DNA of 64,000 nucleotides, from positions 62,001 to 126,000 of the forward strand of contig CAJYHS010000155.1 of NCBI GenBank assembly GCA_913774715.1, read 5' to 3'. The notes under the pieces were generated by a model, which saw only the letters and a program-made list of their open reading frames with translations, was not told the origin of the DNA and searched no databases. Source of the stretch: an uncultured Siphonobacter sp. Its GTDB lineage: Bacteria > Bacteroidota > Bacteroidia > Cytophagales > Spirosomataceae. Position numbers and translations under genes: made by a program. Of the stretch, positions 28,893-37,105 are shown in pieces; the stretch's first letter is position 1, and the number at the start of each line of letters is the position of its first letter.

Positions 28893-29087
28893 CTATTGTT
28901 GCTCGCTTTCCTGCATCTTCTGACGGTAAGCCGCCTTGATGACCTGGTGACGACGAGTGATTGATGGCTTCGTAAACGCCATACGAGAACGAAGTTCACG
29001 CATTACGCCCGTTTTTTCGAATTTCTTCTTGAAACGTTTGAGAGCCTTGTCAATGCTTTCGTTTTCTTTAACTTGAACGATAATCAT
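28893..29087 (-). CDS. rpsU: Ribosomal protein S21
   Basis: This small subunit protein helps with mRNA binding at initiation. From ATG 29087 it is 64 residues: MIIVQVKENESIDKALKRFK, then a Lys/Arg-rich body and RHQVIKAAYRQKM near the end. That length fits Bacteroidota S21. The in-frame ATG at 29123 would add 12 residues absent from the family and is less likely. A promoter (29134-29163) lies just upstream and a terminator just downstream. Confidence 0.95.
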   Translation of the reverse strand: MIIVQVKENESIDKALKRFKKKFEKTGVMRELRSRMAFTKPSITRRHQVIKAAYRQKMQESEQQ

Positions 29088-29133
29088 GTGTGTTATTCGG
29101 CAATTTGAATGGTTCAACTCCAAAACAGGATTG

Positions 29134-29163
29134 CAAATATACGCTTCTATTTCAAAATTTCAA
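29134..29163 (-). promoter_or_regulatory. Promoter of rpsU
   Basis: On the minus strand TTG (29163-29161), 19 bases, then TATATTTG (29141-29134) fits the Bacteroidota promoter pattern. The leader would be about 40 bases. Confidence 0.6.
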
Positions 29164-29291
29164 TAGTTTATTAACAACTTTGCCAAGCGATTCCAAAGGG
29201 AAGGAGTCATTTTTGAGGGATAGCGGGTTATTGCGTTCTTTTTTTCTTCATTTTTATAAGCGAAGAGTCTTAGACTCAAGGCATACGACAC

Positions 29292-30221
29292 ATGAAACGT
29301 CAGGCAATCATAGATTTAGGTACTAATACTTTCCAGTTAATAGTAGCTGAAATTCACGAAGGAAATTTTAAAATTCTGCATGACTCCAGTTTGCCCGCTA
29401 AAATTGGCGAAGGTGGAATCTCCGAAGGACGTATTTCCGAGGCGGGTATGGAAAGAGCCATCGGCGTATTGAAGCAGTTTCGTCAGCTTACCGACGAGTA
29501 TACGATTTCCCCTGATCAGATTACCGCTTTAGGAACAAGTGCGGTTCGGAATGCTTCAAATCAGGAGGAATTCTGCCAGCGAGTGTTAACCGAAACGGGC
29601 ATTACGGTGACTATCGTGAAAGGGGAAGACGAAGCCGGACTGATTTATGAAGGTGTGAAAACCGGCCTGAAGCTCAAAAAAGAAACTTCGCTGATCGTTG
29701 ACATTGGTGGGGGTAGCGTTGAGTTTATCCTTTGTAACGAAGATAAGCTTTTCTGGAAACAAAGTTTTGAAATTGGCGGGCAACGCTTAATGGATCGCTT
29801 CAATCAAACCGATCCTATTCTACCCGATTCGGTTAGTAAGCTGAATGAATATCTGGAGCAGCAGCTAGTCCCTTTGACCAACGCAGTTCACCAGTACGAA
29901 GCACATGAGCTGATCGGATCGGCGGGTTCTTTTGAAACGTTGCTGGATATTGATTCCATGCGAAAAACAGGACAATTGCCTGACCCTGACTTAGCCAGTG
30001 GGGAATTGCCTCTGGCTTCTTTTATTGAGTCTTATGAAAAATTCCTGACTTCGAACCGAGAAGAGCGACTCGCTATTCCAGGCATGAAAGCCTACCGGGC
30101 GGACATGATTGTTGTGGCTAGTTGTCTGATTGCTTTTCTTTTACGAAAGTATAAATTACAGCAGATCCGAGTTTCAATGTTTGCCATGAAGGAAGGGATG
30201 CTGGCTCAAATGAGTAAGTAG
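29292..30221 (+). CDS. ppx: Ppx/GppA family phosphatase (exopolyphosphatase type)
   Basis: The enzyme removes terminal phosphate from polyphosphate or from pppGpp. The 309-residue protein has both nucleotide-fold motifs of the ASKHA superfamily: IIDLGTNTFQLIVAEI (residues 6-21) and LIVDIGGGSVEFIL (about 134-147). ALGTSAVRNASN lies between them. It is the short form, without the C-terminal HD-like extension of E. coli Ppx and GppA, which is usual in Bacteroidota. It is a single gene that reads away from rpsU. The sequence cannot tell polyphosphate from pppGpp as the main substrate. Confidence 0.9.
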   Translation: MKRQAIIDLGTNTFQLIVAEIHEGNFKILHDSSLPAKIGEGGISEGRISEAGMERAIGVLKQFRQLTDEYTISPDQITALGTSAVRNASNQEEFCQRVLTETGITVTIVKGEDEAGLIYEGVKTGLKLKKETSLIVDIGGGSVEFILCNEDKLFWKQSFEIGGQRLMDRFNQTDPILPDSVSKLNEYLEQQLVPLTNAVHQYEAHELIGSAGSFETLLDIDSMRKTGQLPDPDLASGELPLASFIESYEKFLTSNREERLAIPGMKAYRADMIVVASCLIAFLLRKYKLQQIRVSMFAMKEGMLAQMSK

Positions 30222-30449
30222 ATCCCGGAATCGTTAAAAAACTCAAAGCCGCACGATCCTGAAGTCTTTTGCGTATCTTTTTAAACAAGTATTTGGTAAA
30301 GAAGGTAAATACTAAGATTTTGGAAGCAATTTATAGGTTAATAAAAATAAAGTATCGCTGAAATAGCTGATGTTTACGAAATTAACCCCTGCTTCAAACA
30401 TAAAAATCAGTACTTCAAAACCCGCATTACTAACGGATTGATTGGCGTG

Positions 30450-30917
30450 ATGGAAAGAAGAACATTCCTTAAGTTTTTTTTAGCAACACCACTTATAACC
30501 CCTTTGCTGACCCAGGGCCAGGATAGACGGTATCCGGTCGAAAAAACTGATTCAGAATGGAAACGGATTCTTACACCGGAGCAATATTTTGTAACTCGAC
30601 AAAGAGGGACGGAACGAGCTTTTTCCGGGAAATTCTGGAATAACCGGGAAAAAGGAATCTACCGCTGCGTTTGTTGTAGTGCAGAATTATTTCGTTCGGA
30701 AGCTCAGTTTGACAACGGGAGTGGGTGGCCTACCTTTTCGCGGGTAGCTAATCCCAAAAATGTAGAGGAGAATGAAATGCAGGGTGGAAAGGCTAAGGAG
30801 TTGGACTGTAGCCGATGCGGTGCTTATCTTGGAAAAGTTACCCAGGACGGTCCGACTCCTGGACGATTGAAATATACAATTAACTCCGCTGCCTTGAATT
30901 TTGAACGCGGTAAATAA
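30450..30917 (+). CDS. MsrB-fold protein lacking the catalytic Cys, with Tat-like signal
   Basis: The protein (155 residues from ATG 30450) has the fold marks of peptide methionine-R-sulfoxide reductase. Zinc pairs are CVCC (Cys73, Cys76) and CSRC (Cys120, Cys123), with FDNGSGWPTF between them. The catalytic motif, normally RYCINSASL, reads KYTINSAAL, so the catalytic Cys is Thr143 (codon ACA). The nearby HLGHVFDDGP is YLGKVTQDGP, losing two His. The N-terminus MERRTFLKFFLATPL is a twin-arginine-like signal, placing it in the periplasm. The alternative TTG at 30438 adds four residues. It is probably not an active reductase. A terminator follows. Confidence 0.85.
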   Translation: MERRTFLKFFLATPLITPLLTQGQDRRYPVEKTDSEWKRILTPEQYFVTRQRGTERAFSGKFWNNREKGIYRCVCCSAELFRSEAQFDNGSGWPTFSRVANPKNVEENEMQGGKAKELDCSRCGAYLGKVTQDGPTPGRLKYTINSAALNFERGK

Positions 30918-30926
30918 TTTGATCAG

Positions 30927-30955
30927 GACCGACTAACAGTGTCGGTCTTTTTTTT
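30927..30955 (+). terminator. Terminator of the MsrB-like gene
   Basis: A 7-bp stem GACCGAC/GTCGGTC (30927-30933 with 30941-30947) is followed by eight T residues. Confidence 0.88.
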
Positions 30956-31128
30956 GTACTTTTCCAACCTGAGAGTCAGATAATAAGCCTTACATTTGAC
31001 TATTAATTCGGTATAAAATTTGGTTTATATATTGTGGACTTCTATTTAATTGGTTATTTTTCTAATTCGATAGAGCTATTAGTAATTGTTGAAAGGAATT
31101 TTTAGTTTTTTATAACAAACGGACACTT

Positions 31129-32559
31129 ATGCAATTTTCCTATGACAATTATCAGACGGAAGGTTTTTTTGATGAAATGTTTGATGCGAATGGAAACGTT
31201 CGGAAAGGATACGATGCTTTTAAGCAAAGAAGCGAGCAATTAAGTTTTGAAGAAATGGTTCGGCGGCACCAGGCCGCTGAGCGGGCTCTGATGGCGATGG
31301 GGATTACGTTTAATGTGTATTCAGAAAACGAAGGAACGGAACGCATTATGCCCGTTGATATCATTCCCCGAATCATTCCCAGCAACGATTGGGCGAAGTT
31401 GGAGAAAGGCTTAATTCAGCGAATTCAGGCGATTAACCTCTTCATTGATGACGTTTATAACGAACAGCGTATCCTGAAAGATGGAATCGTCCCGCGGGAT
31501 TTAATTGAATCTTCAAAATGTTTCTTAAAAGCCTGTATGGGGCTCAAGCCACCTAAAGGAATCTGGTGCCACATTACCGGAACGGATTTGATTAAGGGTG
31601 ATGACGGCGAGTACATGGTACTGGAAGATAATCTCCGTTGTCCTTCGGGCGTTTCGTATATGCTCGAAAACAGGGAGTTACTGAAGCAGACATTTCCCGA
31701 AGTATTTGCCCGGACAGACATTCGTCCAGTTTCCGATTACCCGAGTCGCTTACTGCAAATGTTACAGTACATTTCGGGTCGTCCTGATCCAACGGTTTGC
31801 GTATTGACTCCGGGTATTTATAACTCAGCCTATTTCGAACATTCGTACCTGGCTCAGCAAATGGGCGTGGAGTTGGTGGATGCCCGCGATCTGGTAGTGC
31901 ATGATGGGTATGTGAAAATGAGAACAACCAAGGGTTTTCAGGTAGTAGACGTCATTTACCGCCGGATTGATGATACGTTTCTTGATCCGCATGCGTTTAA
32001 TCCTGATTCGCTCATCGGTATTCCGGGAATTTTTGATGTATATAAAAAAGGCCGGGTAGCTCTGGCCAATGCCCCTGGTACAGGAGTAGCCGATGACAAG
32101 GTTATTTATGCGTACGTACCCCGCATCATCAAGTATTATCTGGGCGAAGAACCGATCATCTCTAATGTTCGAACCTATATCTGTAGAGAAGATGAAGATC
32201 GCAAATATGTACTGGATAACATTGAGAATTTAGTAGTGAAAGAAGCCAATGAAGCGGGTGGGTATGGCATGTTGATTGGCCCCAAAGCGACTAAGGCGGA
32301 TCACGCTCTCTTTCGGGAAAAAATTAAGGCTAATCCTCGGAATTACATTGCTCAGCCTACGATCTCCCTGTCTCGAGTACCATGTCTGGTAGATGGAGCC
32401 ATCGAAGGCCGACACGTTGATTTGAGGCCTTATATTCTGTATGGTGAAAACATCAACGTCATTCCCGGAGGGTTAACTCGCGTGGCTTTAAATAAAGGTT
32501 CTCTCGTGGTCAATTCTTCACAAGGCGGCGGAAGCAAAGATACCTGGGTTATGTGGTAA
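31129..32559 (+). CDS. Circularly permuted ATP-grasp protein (DUF404/407 type)
   Basis: The 476-residue protein belongs to the circularly permuted ATP-grasp family, whose members are predicted peptide or amide ligases. Family segments are NGNVRKGYDAF, DIIPRIIPSNDWAKLEKGLI with QRIQAINLF, GIWCHITGTDLIKGDDGEY with VLEDNLRCPSGVSYMLENR, and NLVVKEANEAGGYGM. RALNKGSLVVN-like and SSQGGGSKDTW segments follow near the end. In most genomes it is followed by an alpha-E (DUF403) protein and a transglutaminase-like protease. Here it stands alone and ends at a terminator. The long AT-rich leader (31000-31128) precedes an unambiguous ATG. Its reaction is unproven. Confidence 0.9.
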   Translation: MQFSYDNYQTEGFFDEMFDANGNVRKGYDAFKQRSEQLSFEEMVRRHQAAERALMAMGITFNVYSENEGTERIMPVDIIPRIIPSNDWAKLEKGLIQRIQAINLFIDDVYNEQRILKDGIVPRDLIESSKCFLKACMGLKPPKGIWCHITGTDLIKGDDGEYMVLEDNLRCPSGVSYMLENRELLKQTFPEVFARTDIRPVSDYPSRLLQMLQYISGRPDPTVCVLTPGIYNSAYFEHSYLAQQMGVELVDARDLVVHDGYVKMRTTKGFQVVDVIYRRIDDTFLDPHAFNPDSLIGIPGIFDVYKKGRVALANAPGTGVADDKVIYAYVPRIIKYYLGEEPIISNVRTYICREDEDRKYVLDNIENLVVKEANEAGGYGMLIGPKATKADHALFREKIKANPRNYIAQPTISLSRVPCLVDGAIEGRHVDLRPYILYGENINVIPGGLTRVALNKGSLVVNSSQGGGSKDTWVMW

Positions 32560-32566
32560 GATATTT

Positions 32567-32618
32567 TAATGAAAAGTCCTCTGTATCAAGCCTTTGATTC
32601 AGAGGACTTTTTCATTAA
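32567..32618 (+). terminator. Terminator of the ATP-grasp gene
   Basis: Arms 32567-32583 and 32600-32618 pair over 17 bases with a single bulged T and contain AGTCCTCTG/CAGAGGACTTTTT. Confidence 0.8.
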
Positions 32619-32842
32619 TTACATTTTGAGAAAGACTGCTGACGAGTCCTATTAAATGTCTTTACATCGCAAGAACTTTTAAAAACGGATAGAGGTTATT
32701 GCCCAACTACGCAGTTTTCAACTGAAACATAAATTTTTATTTCATGGCTTAATCGATAACTTCGTAGCATACTGAGCTTATTTAGTAAAGAGACAAAAGT
32801 CGAATATTAGTTTTGCATACCTCAAGCGTTTATGCTGCCCAC

Positions 32843-33235
32843 ATGAACATGTCAGAAACCTTAACTAGTCCTGATCTTCCGGTGTTGAAAATATTAGTTG
32901 TAGATGATCAGCCTTTTAATCTTCAAATTGCCCAGCGTATTATTGCGAAAACCGATGCTCAGGCGGAGATGGCTGAGGGCGGTTTGAAAGCCATTGAACT
33001 TGCCCGAAAGAACGCGTTTGACTTAATATTAATAGACATGCACATGCCGGATCTTGACGGTTTTTCGGTTAGCAAGGAAATCAGATCTTTTGATTCCAAC
33101 GTGCAGATCTATATCATGTCGGGTGATGAGCCTACGCAGGAAATATTAACGTCCGATGCCATTAATGGGTACATAATCAAGCCTTTACGTCCCCAAACTT
33201 TACTGTCTCTATTAGCGGATCTATCATTAAAATAA
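32843..33235 (+). CDS. Single-domain response regulator
   Basis: The protein is a receiver domain with a short N-terminal tail. It has KILVVDDQPFN (acidic pair), LILIDMHMPDLDG (phospho-acceptor Asp), IYIMSGDEP (switch Ser) and GYIIKPLRP (conserved Lys). No output domain follows. ATG 32843 (131 residues) is preferred to the TTG at 32813; ATG 32849 is also possible. It ends 25 bases before the hybrid kinase gene, on the same strand, and is likely a partner. It could act as a phosphate sink or an intermediate for that kinase. Confidence 0.9.
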   Translation: MNMSETLTSPDLPVLKILVVDDQPFNLQIAQRIIAKTDAQAEMAEGGLKAIELARKNAFDLILIDMHMPDLDGFSVSKEIRSFDSNVQIYIMSGDEPTQEILTSDAINGYIIKPLRPQTLLSLLADLSLK

Positions 33236-33260
33236 CTTTTCTCTAGTTCTATTCTGATAC

Positions 33261-35882
33261 TTGAAAGAATATTTTAATACGACTATACGTACACAGATGC
33301 GACTAAAATTCTGGATAGCTTTAATGTTAGGAGGAGGATTTCTCATTGAGGTCCTGCTGGGAATTAATGGGCATCAAACCATTCGGAGGCTGGTTACTAC
33401 TAACAATTGGATTACTCATACGCACGTCATTCTTGAGAAAGCAGAACAGATTGATACCCGGCTAACGCACGTCGATAATGACTTGAGAGGGCATTTATTA
33501 AGTAATAATCCTTATTTTCTGGCTGATTTTAATCGCAATTCCAAAGAGCTGATTAATCAGTCGAAAGATCTGAATGATTTTGCCCGAACCGAGATCCAAA
33601 AAAAGAGGCTGCGTTTTTTTAACCAGAAACTACGTGAAAAGCTGGAGTTAGGTAGTCAGCTATTCCTGCAAACTACTATTCAGGGTGGAATTCCGAAGCT
33701 GGATTCTGGTCGCGTATATCTGGATAAAACGTATGAACTTCGAGCTTTACTGGTTGAAATTCAGAATGATGAGCAAACCCTGTTAGCCAGTCGGGTACAG
33801 GAGAGTGAGGAGTCTGCCAGTGAAGCAATTCTAAGTATTATTGTGGGAACGCTGGTTGCGGTAGTCATTATTTTAGGGGCGGTATTTTTATTGTTTCGGG
33901 TCCTGAAGAGCCGAACCAAGCTTAATTTGGAATTACAGGAAAACGAAAAGCGACTCCGGGAAATTTTGGATGCTATTCCGGCTGCAGTCATCGTATATGA
34001 TCAGCAGGGGAGCGTTTTTTACACCAACCGTAATACCCGCACGATGCTGAAGCAACATTCGGTTTTCGATTCGTATCATACCTTACTGGACGCTCTACAG
34101 ATTTTTCGATTTCCTACTGGCGAAGAGTATCCCATGGCAGAACGGCCGTATTTCAGGGCTCGTGAGGGACGTGCCGTGCAGGTGGATGATATGGAACTGC
34201 GAATTGATGACGAGCGAACGTTACTATTGAATTCCGCAGCTCCCATTTTCGATGCTGAAGGAGAAATCCAGTATATCGTTTCCAGCTATGTCGATATTAC
34301 GGATCGCCTCTTGTCGCATACACGATTGCGGGAAGCGAAAGAACTTGCGGAAAAAGCCGCCTTAATGAAGGAGAACTTTCTGGCTAATATGAGCCACGAA
34401 ATTCGCACGCCGCTTAACTCTATTATCGGTTTTACTAACCTCTTGGAAACCAGTCCGCTTAACAAAGAGCAAACCGAATACTTGAGGGCAGTAAATACGG
34501 CTAGCCGTAACCTGCTTACCATTGTAAACGATATTCTGGATATCTCGAAAATTGAAGCGGGTATGCTTCAGTTTGAGAAAATTCCGTTTAGCCTCACGGC
34601 GTTGGTTCAGTCGATCAAAATTATGCTCCAGCCCGCTGTGTTCGACAAACAGTTAGAGCTGGAAGTTGAGGTGGATCCGAAGTTACCAGCGGTAGTGTTG
34701 GGTGATCCCACTCGCCTGACTCAGGTCTTATTGAATTTGACTTCGAACGCCATTAAGTTTACCGAAAAAGGGAAGATACACATCGGCATTACCTGTAGTC
34801 GTCGGGAAGGAGAAAAAGCGTGGATCAATCTGGTAGTAAAAGATTCGGGAATTGGTATTGCAGCAGACGTTTTGCCCCACATTTTTGAACGATTCCGTCA
34901 GGAAAGTTCCTTTACTACTCGTCAGTATGGAGGCTCTGGCTTGGGACTGAATATCGTTCATTCGCTGGTAGATATGCAGGGAGGATCCATTTCAGTGATT
35001 AGTAAACCAGGAACAGGTTCTACTTTCAGCGTTGATATTCCCTATGAAGTAGCTCGACAGGAAGTGCTTGAAGAGTCGGAGGTAACTTCTGACCAGCAGA
35101 AGGCTAACCACCATATTAAGGTTCTGGTAGTAGAAGATAACCCCATGAATCAGAAGTTGGCAACCGCTGTCTTGGGCCGCATGGGCTATTCTTCTGAAGT
35201 AGCCGAAAATGGGATCAAAGCCCTTGAAAAATTAAGAATGAATACGTATAATCTGATTTTGATGGATATTCAGATGCCCGAGATGGATGGCTATGAGACA
35301 ACCCGTCAGATTCGGACCGTGTTGAAGCTGGATGTGCCGATTGTTGCTATGACTGCCCACGCTTTAGTGGGCGAGCGAGAACACTGTTTGCAGGTAGGTA
35401 TGAATGATTTCGTATCGAAACCTTTCCAGATGAATGATTTATTTAAGATCGTTCGTAAGATGCTTCAAATCAATACGCCTTCTTTTGTATCCTCTGTAAA
35501 TGTATTAATGAACGACCCAAAAATGATGGCACCAACGCTTAACCTGGACTATTTGAACGATGTAACCGGCGGAGATCACGAGTCAATGGCGGATTTATTA
35601 ACGGTTTTTCTGGAAGAAACACCGTCACAGTTGAAGAAAATGAATCAGGCCCTACAGGCAGGTAACATAGAGGAGGTGGGTAAAATTGCTCACGCCCTGA
35701 AATCACCCGTCCAAATGGTAGGAGCTGAAGAGCTTATGCCTGCGTTTATCAAGTTACAGGAGTACGGCAGCAAACGTGCTGATATTGCTTTGGCTCAGCC
35801 ACTGGTGCAAGAAGTGCAATTACGTATGGAGGCTTTATTACCACTGGTCGAAGAGGCTCGCAAAGAATACCTTCCTGCGTAA
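33261..35882 (+). CDS. Hybrid sensor histidine kinase: CHASE3-PAS-HisKA-HATPase-REC-HPt
   Basis: The 873-residue inner-membrane kinase has two membrane segments (about 15-32 and 190-213) around a CHASE3 periplasmic sensor. A PAS domain follows (about 235-350), then the phospho-acceptor His379 in NMSHEIRTPLNSIIGF. The ATPase boxes are NLTSNAIKF, DSGIGIA and GGSGLGLNIV. A receiver domain has Asp669 in LILMDIQMPEMDG. A C-terminal HPt domain has His811 in KIAHALKSPVQMVG. All phosphorelay residues are present in one chain. The start is a TTG at 33261; the first in-frame ATG is at 33297, still before the first helix. It follows a single-domain response regulator and ends in a strong terminator. No output regulator is adjacent. 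Confidence 0.93.
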   Translation: MKEYFNTTIRTQMRLKFWIALMLGGGFLIEVLLGINGHQTIRRLVTTNNWITHTHVILEKAEQIDTRLTHVDNDLRGHLLSNNPYFLADFNRNSKELINQSKDLNDFARTEIQKKRLRFFNQKLREKLELGSQLFLQTTIQGGIPKLDSGRVYLDKTYELRALLVEIQNDEQTLLASRVQESEESASEAILSIIVGTLVAVVIILGAVFLLFRVLKSRTKLNLELQENEKRLREILDAIPAAVIVYDQQGSVFYTNRNTRTMLKQHSVFDSYHTLLDALQIFRFPTGEEYPMAERPYFRAREGRAVQVDDMELRIDDERTLLLNSAAPIFDAEGEIQYIVSSYVDITDRLLSHTRLREAKELAEKAALMKENFLANMSHEIRTPLNSIIGFTNLLETSPLNKEQTEYLRAVNTASRNLLTIVNDILDISKIEAGMLQFEKIPFSLTALVQSIKIMLQPAVFDKQLELEVEVDPKLPAVVLGDPTRLTQVLLNLTSNAIKFTEKGKIHIGITCSRREGEKAWINLVVKDSGIGIAADVLPHIFERFRQESSFTTRQYGGSGLGLNIVHSLVDMQGGSISVISKPGTGSTFSVDIPYEVARQEVLEESEVTSDQQKANHHIKVLVVEDNPMNQKLATAVLGRMGYSSEVAENGIKALEKLRMNTYNLILMDIQMPEMDGYETTRQIRTVLKLDVPIVAMTAHALVGEREHCLQVGMNDFVSKPFQMNDLFKIVRKMLQINTPSFVSSVNVLMNDPKMMAPTLNLDYLNDVTGGDHESMADLLTVFLEETPSQLKKMNQALQAGNIEEVGKIAHALKSPVQMVGAEELMPAFIKLQEYGSKRADIALAQPLVQEVQLRMEALLPLVEEARKEYLPA

Positions 35883-35906
35883 AGACCTTTTCTTTGTGAA
35901 AATGCA

Positions 35907-35940
35907 AAAGCCGTAATCATCGCTTGATTACGGCTTTTTC
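35907..35940 (+). terminator. Terminator of the kinase operon
   Basis: A perfect 14-bp stem (35907-35920 with 35926-35939) with a 5-base loop ends in TTTTT. Confidence 0.92.
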
Positions 35941-35983
35941 GGATAAGGTCTTACTTTTGCAGCTTTAGACCCAATCATAAAGC

Positions 35984-37105
35984 ATGTCGGCATACATCGT
36001 TGAAGGGCTTCGTTTGCCTACAGGGAAAGCAAATGGATACTACAAGGCTGAAATTCCTGAGCATTTGATGGCGGAAATACTCCGGGGTTTTGTGCGAAAG
36101 TATCCTTCCCTGATCCACGTCCTGGATGAACTAGTAGTCGGAAATGCCTTGGGAACGGGTGGGAATATGGCTCGTTATGCCTTATTAGAGGCAGGCTTCC
36201 CTCTATCCATTCCGGCAACAACTGTTGACACGCAGTGCGGGGCGGGCTTACGTTCCATGATGATGGCCGAGGCTCAGCTGAAAAGTGGTCAAAGTAATTG
36301 CATAATTGCGGGGGGGATGGAGAGTAACAGTCTGGCTCCTCTAAGGCGATACCATACCCGGGATTTTCGCTATCAGGACGTCGACACTTACTACACACAG
36401 GCCATATTTGCACCCGAAAGCTGGGGAGATTCGCGGCTAACGGAAGCCGCCCGACAAGTCGCGGAGTCTTATCGTATTTCTAAAGAAGAGATGATTCGCT
36501 GGACCTTGAGAAGTCACCGATTGGCTACTCAAGCCGAGGATCTGCTGGCAGATATTCGTATTCCTTATCAACGTTTTTTCAGCGATCAGCCGATTCGGAA
36601 AAACCTGACGGAAACGCAGCTATTTTCAACCCAGACAGCTTCGTTAATCGATCATACCAATACGGCTCATCTACACGACGGAGCCGCCGGAATTTTGCTG
36701 GTTAATGAATCAAAGATTCTTGATTATCAGCCTAAATTTAAGATACTGACTTCGGCGTTGGCAGGTGGGGTACCTTCGTTAGCTCCGGCCGGGGTGATCT
36801 GGGCTACGGAAAAGCTATTAAGCCAGAGTGGAAGGTCCATTCAGGACATTGATCTATTCGAAGTCAACGAGTCGTTTGCCGTAAAACCGCTGGCATTTAT
36901 GCGACACTGGGCTATTTCTGAAGAAAAAGTAAATATCTTTGGGGGCAATTTGGCCTACGGGCATCCTTTTGGAGCCTCGGGAACCATTAATTTAATTCAC
37001 CTCATGCGGGCTCTCGAACATACCCGCAAGCGATTTGGACTGGTAACGGCTGGAGTAGCCGGAGGAATCGGAGTCGCTATAATGATCGAAAATCTCAACG
37101 CGTGA
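35984..37105 (+). CDS. Thiolase-family protein lacking the second catalytic Cys
   Basis: The 373-residue protein is a short thiolase (acetyl-CoA acetyltransferase fold). The nucleophile is Cys85 in VDTQCGAGLRS, the NEAF loop reads NESFAV, and the catalytic His is His327 in NLAYGHPFGASG. The C-terminal motif, normally TLCIGGGxG with the proton-shuttling Cys, reads TAGVAGGIG, so that Cys is replaced (near Gly357). It overlaps the following acyl-CoA ligase gene by 4 bases (GTGA). This order resembles the yhfS-yhfT pair of Bacillus subtilis, as I recall it. The reaction may be condensation or cleavage of an unusual acyl-CoA. Plain acetoacetyl-CoA thiolase activity is doubtful. Confidence 0.85.
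   Translation: MSAYIVEGLRLPTGKANGYYKAEIPEHLMAEILRGFVRKYPSLIHVLDELVVGNALGTGGNMARYALLEAGFPLSIPATTVDTQCGAGLRSMMMAEAQLKSGQSNCIIAGGMESNSLAPLRRYHTRDFRYQDVDTYYTQAIFAPESWGDSRLTEAARQVAESYRISKEEMIRWTLRSHRLATQAEDLLADIRIPYQRFFSDQPIRKNLTETQLFSTQTASLIDHTNTAHLHDGAAGILLVNESKILDYQPKFKILTSALAGGVPSLAPAGVIWATEKLLSQSGRSIQDIDLFEVNESFAVKPLAFMRHWAISEEKVNIFGGNLAYGHPFGASGTINLIHLMRALEHTRKRFGLVTAGVAGGIGVAIMIENLNA

Noticed and set aside
29090-29326. 78-codon plus-strand frame overlapping ppx and the rpsU promoter
   Set aside because: Out of frame with ppx and without features; the ppx ATG at 29292 is clear.
31592-31927. Long minus-strand frames inside the ATP-grasp gene
   Set aside because: Antisense shadows of a clearly coding plus-strand gene with better conserved motifs.
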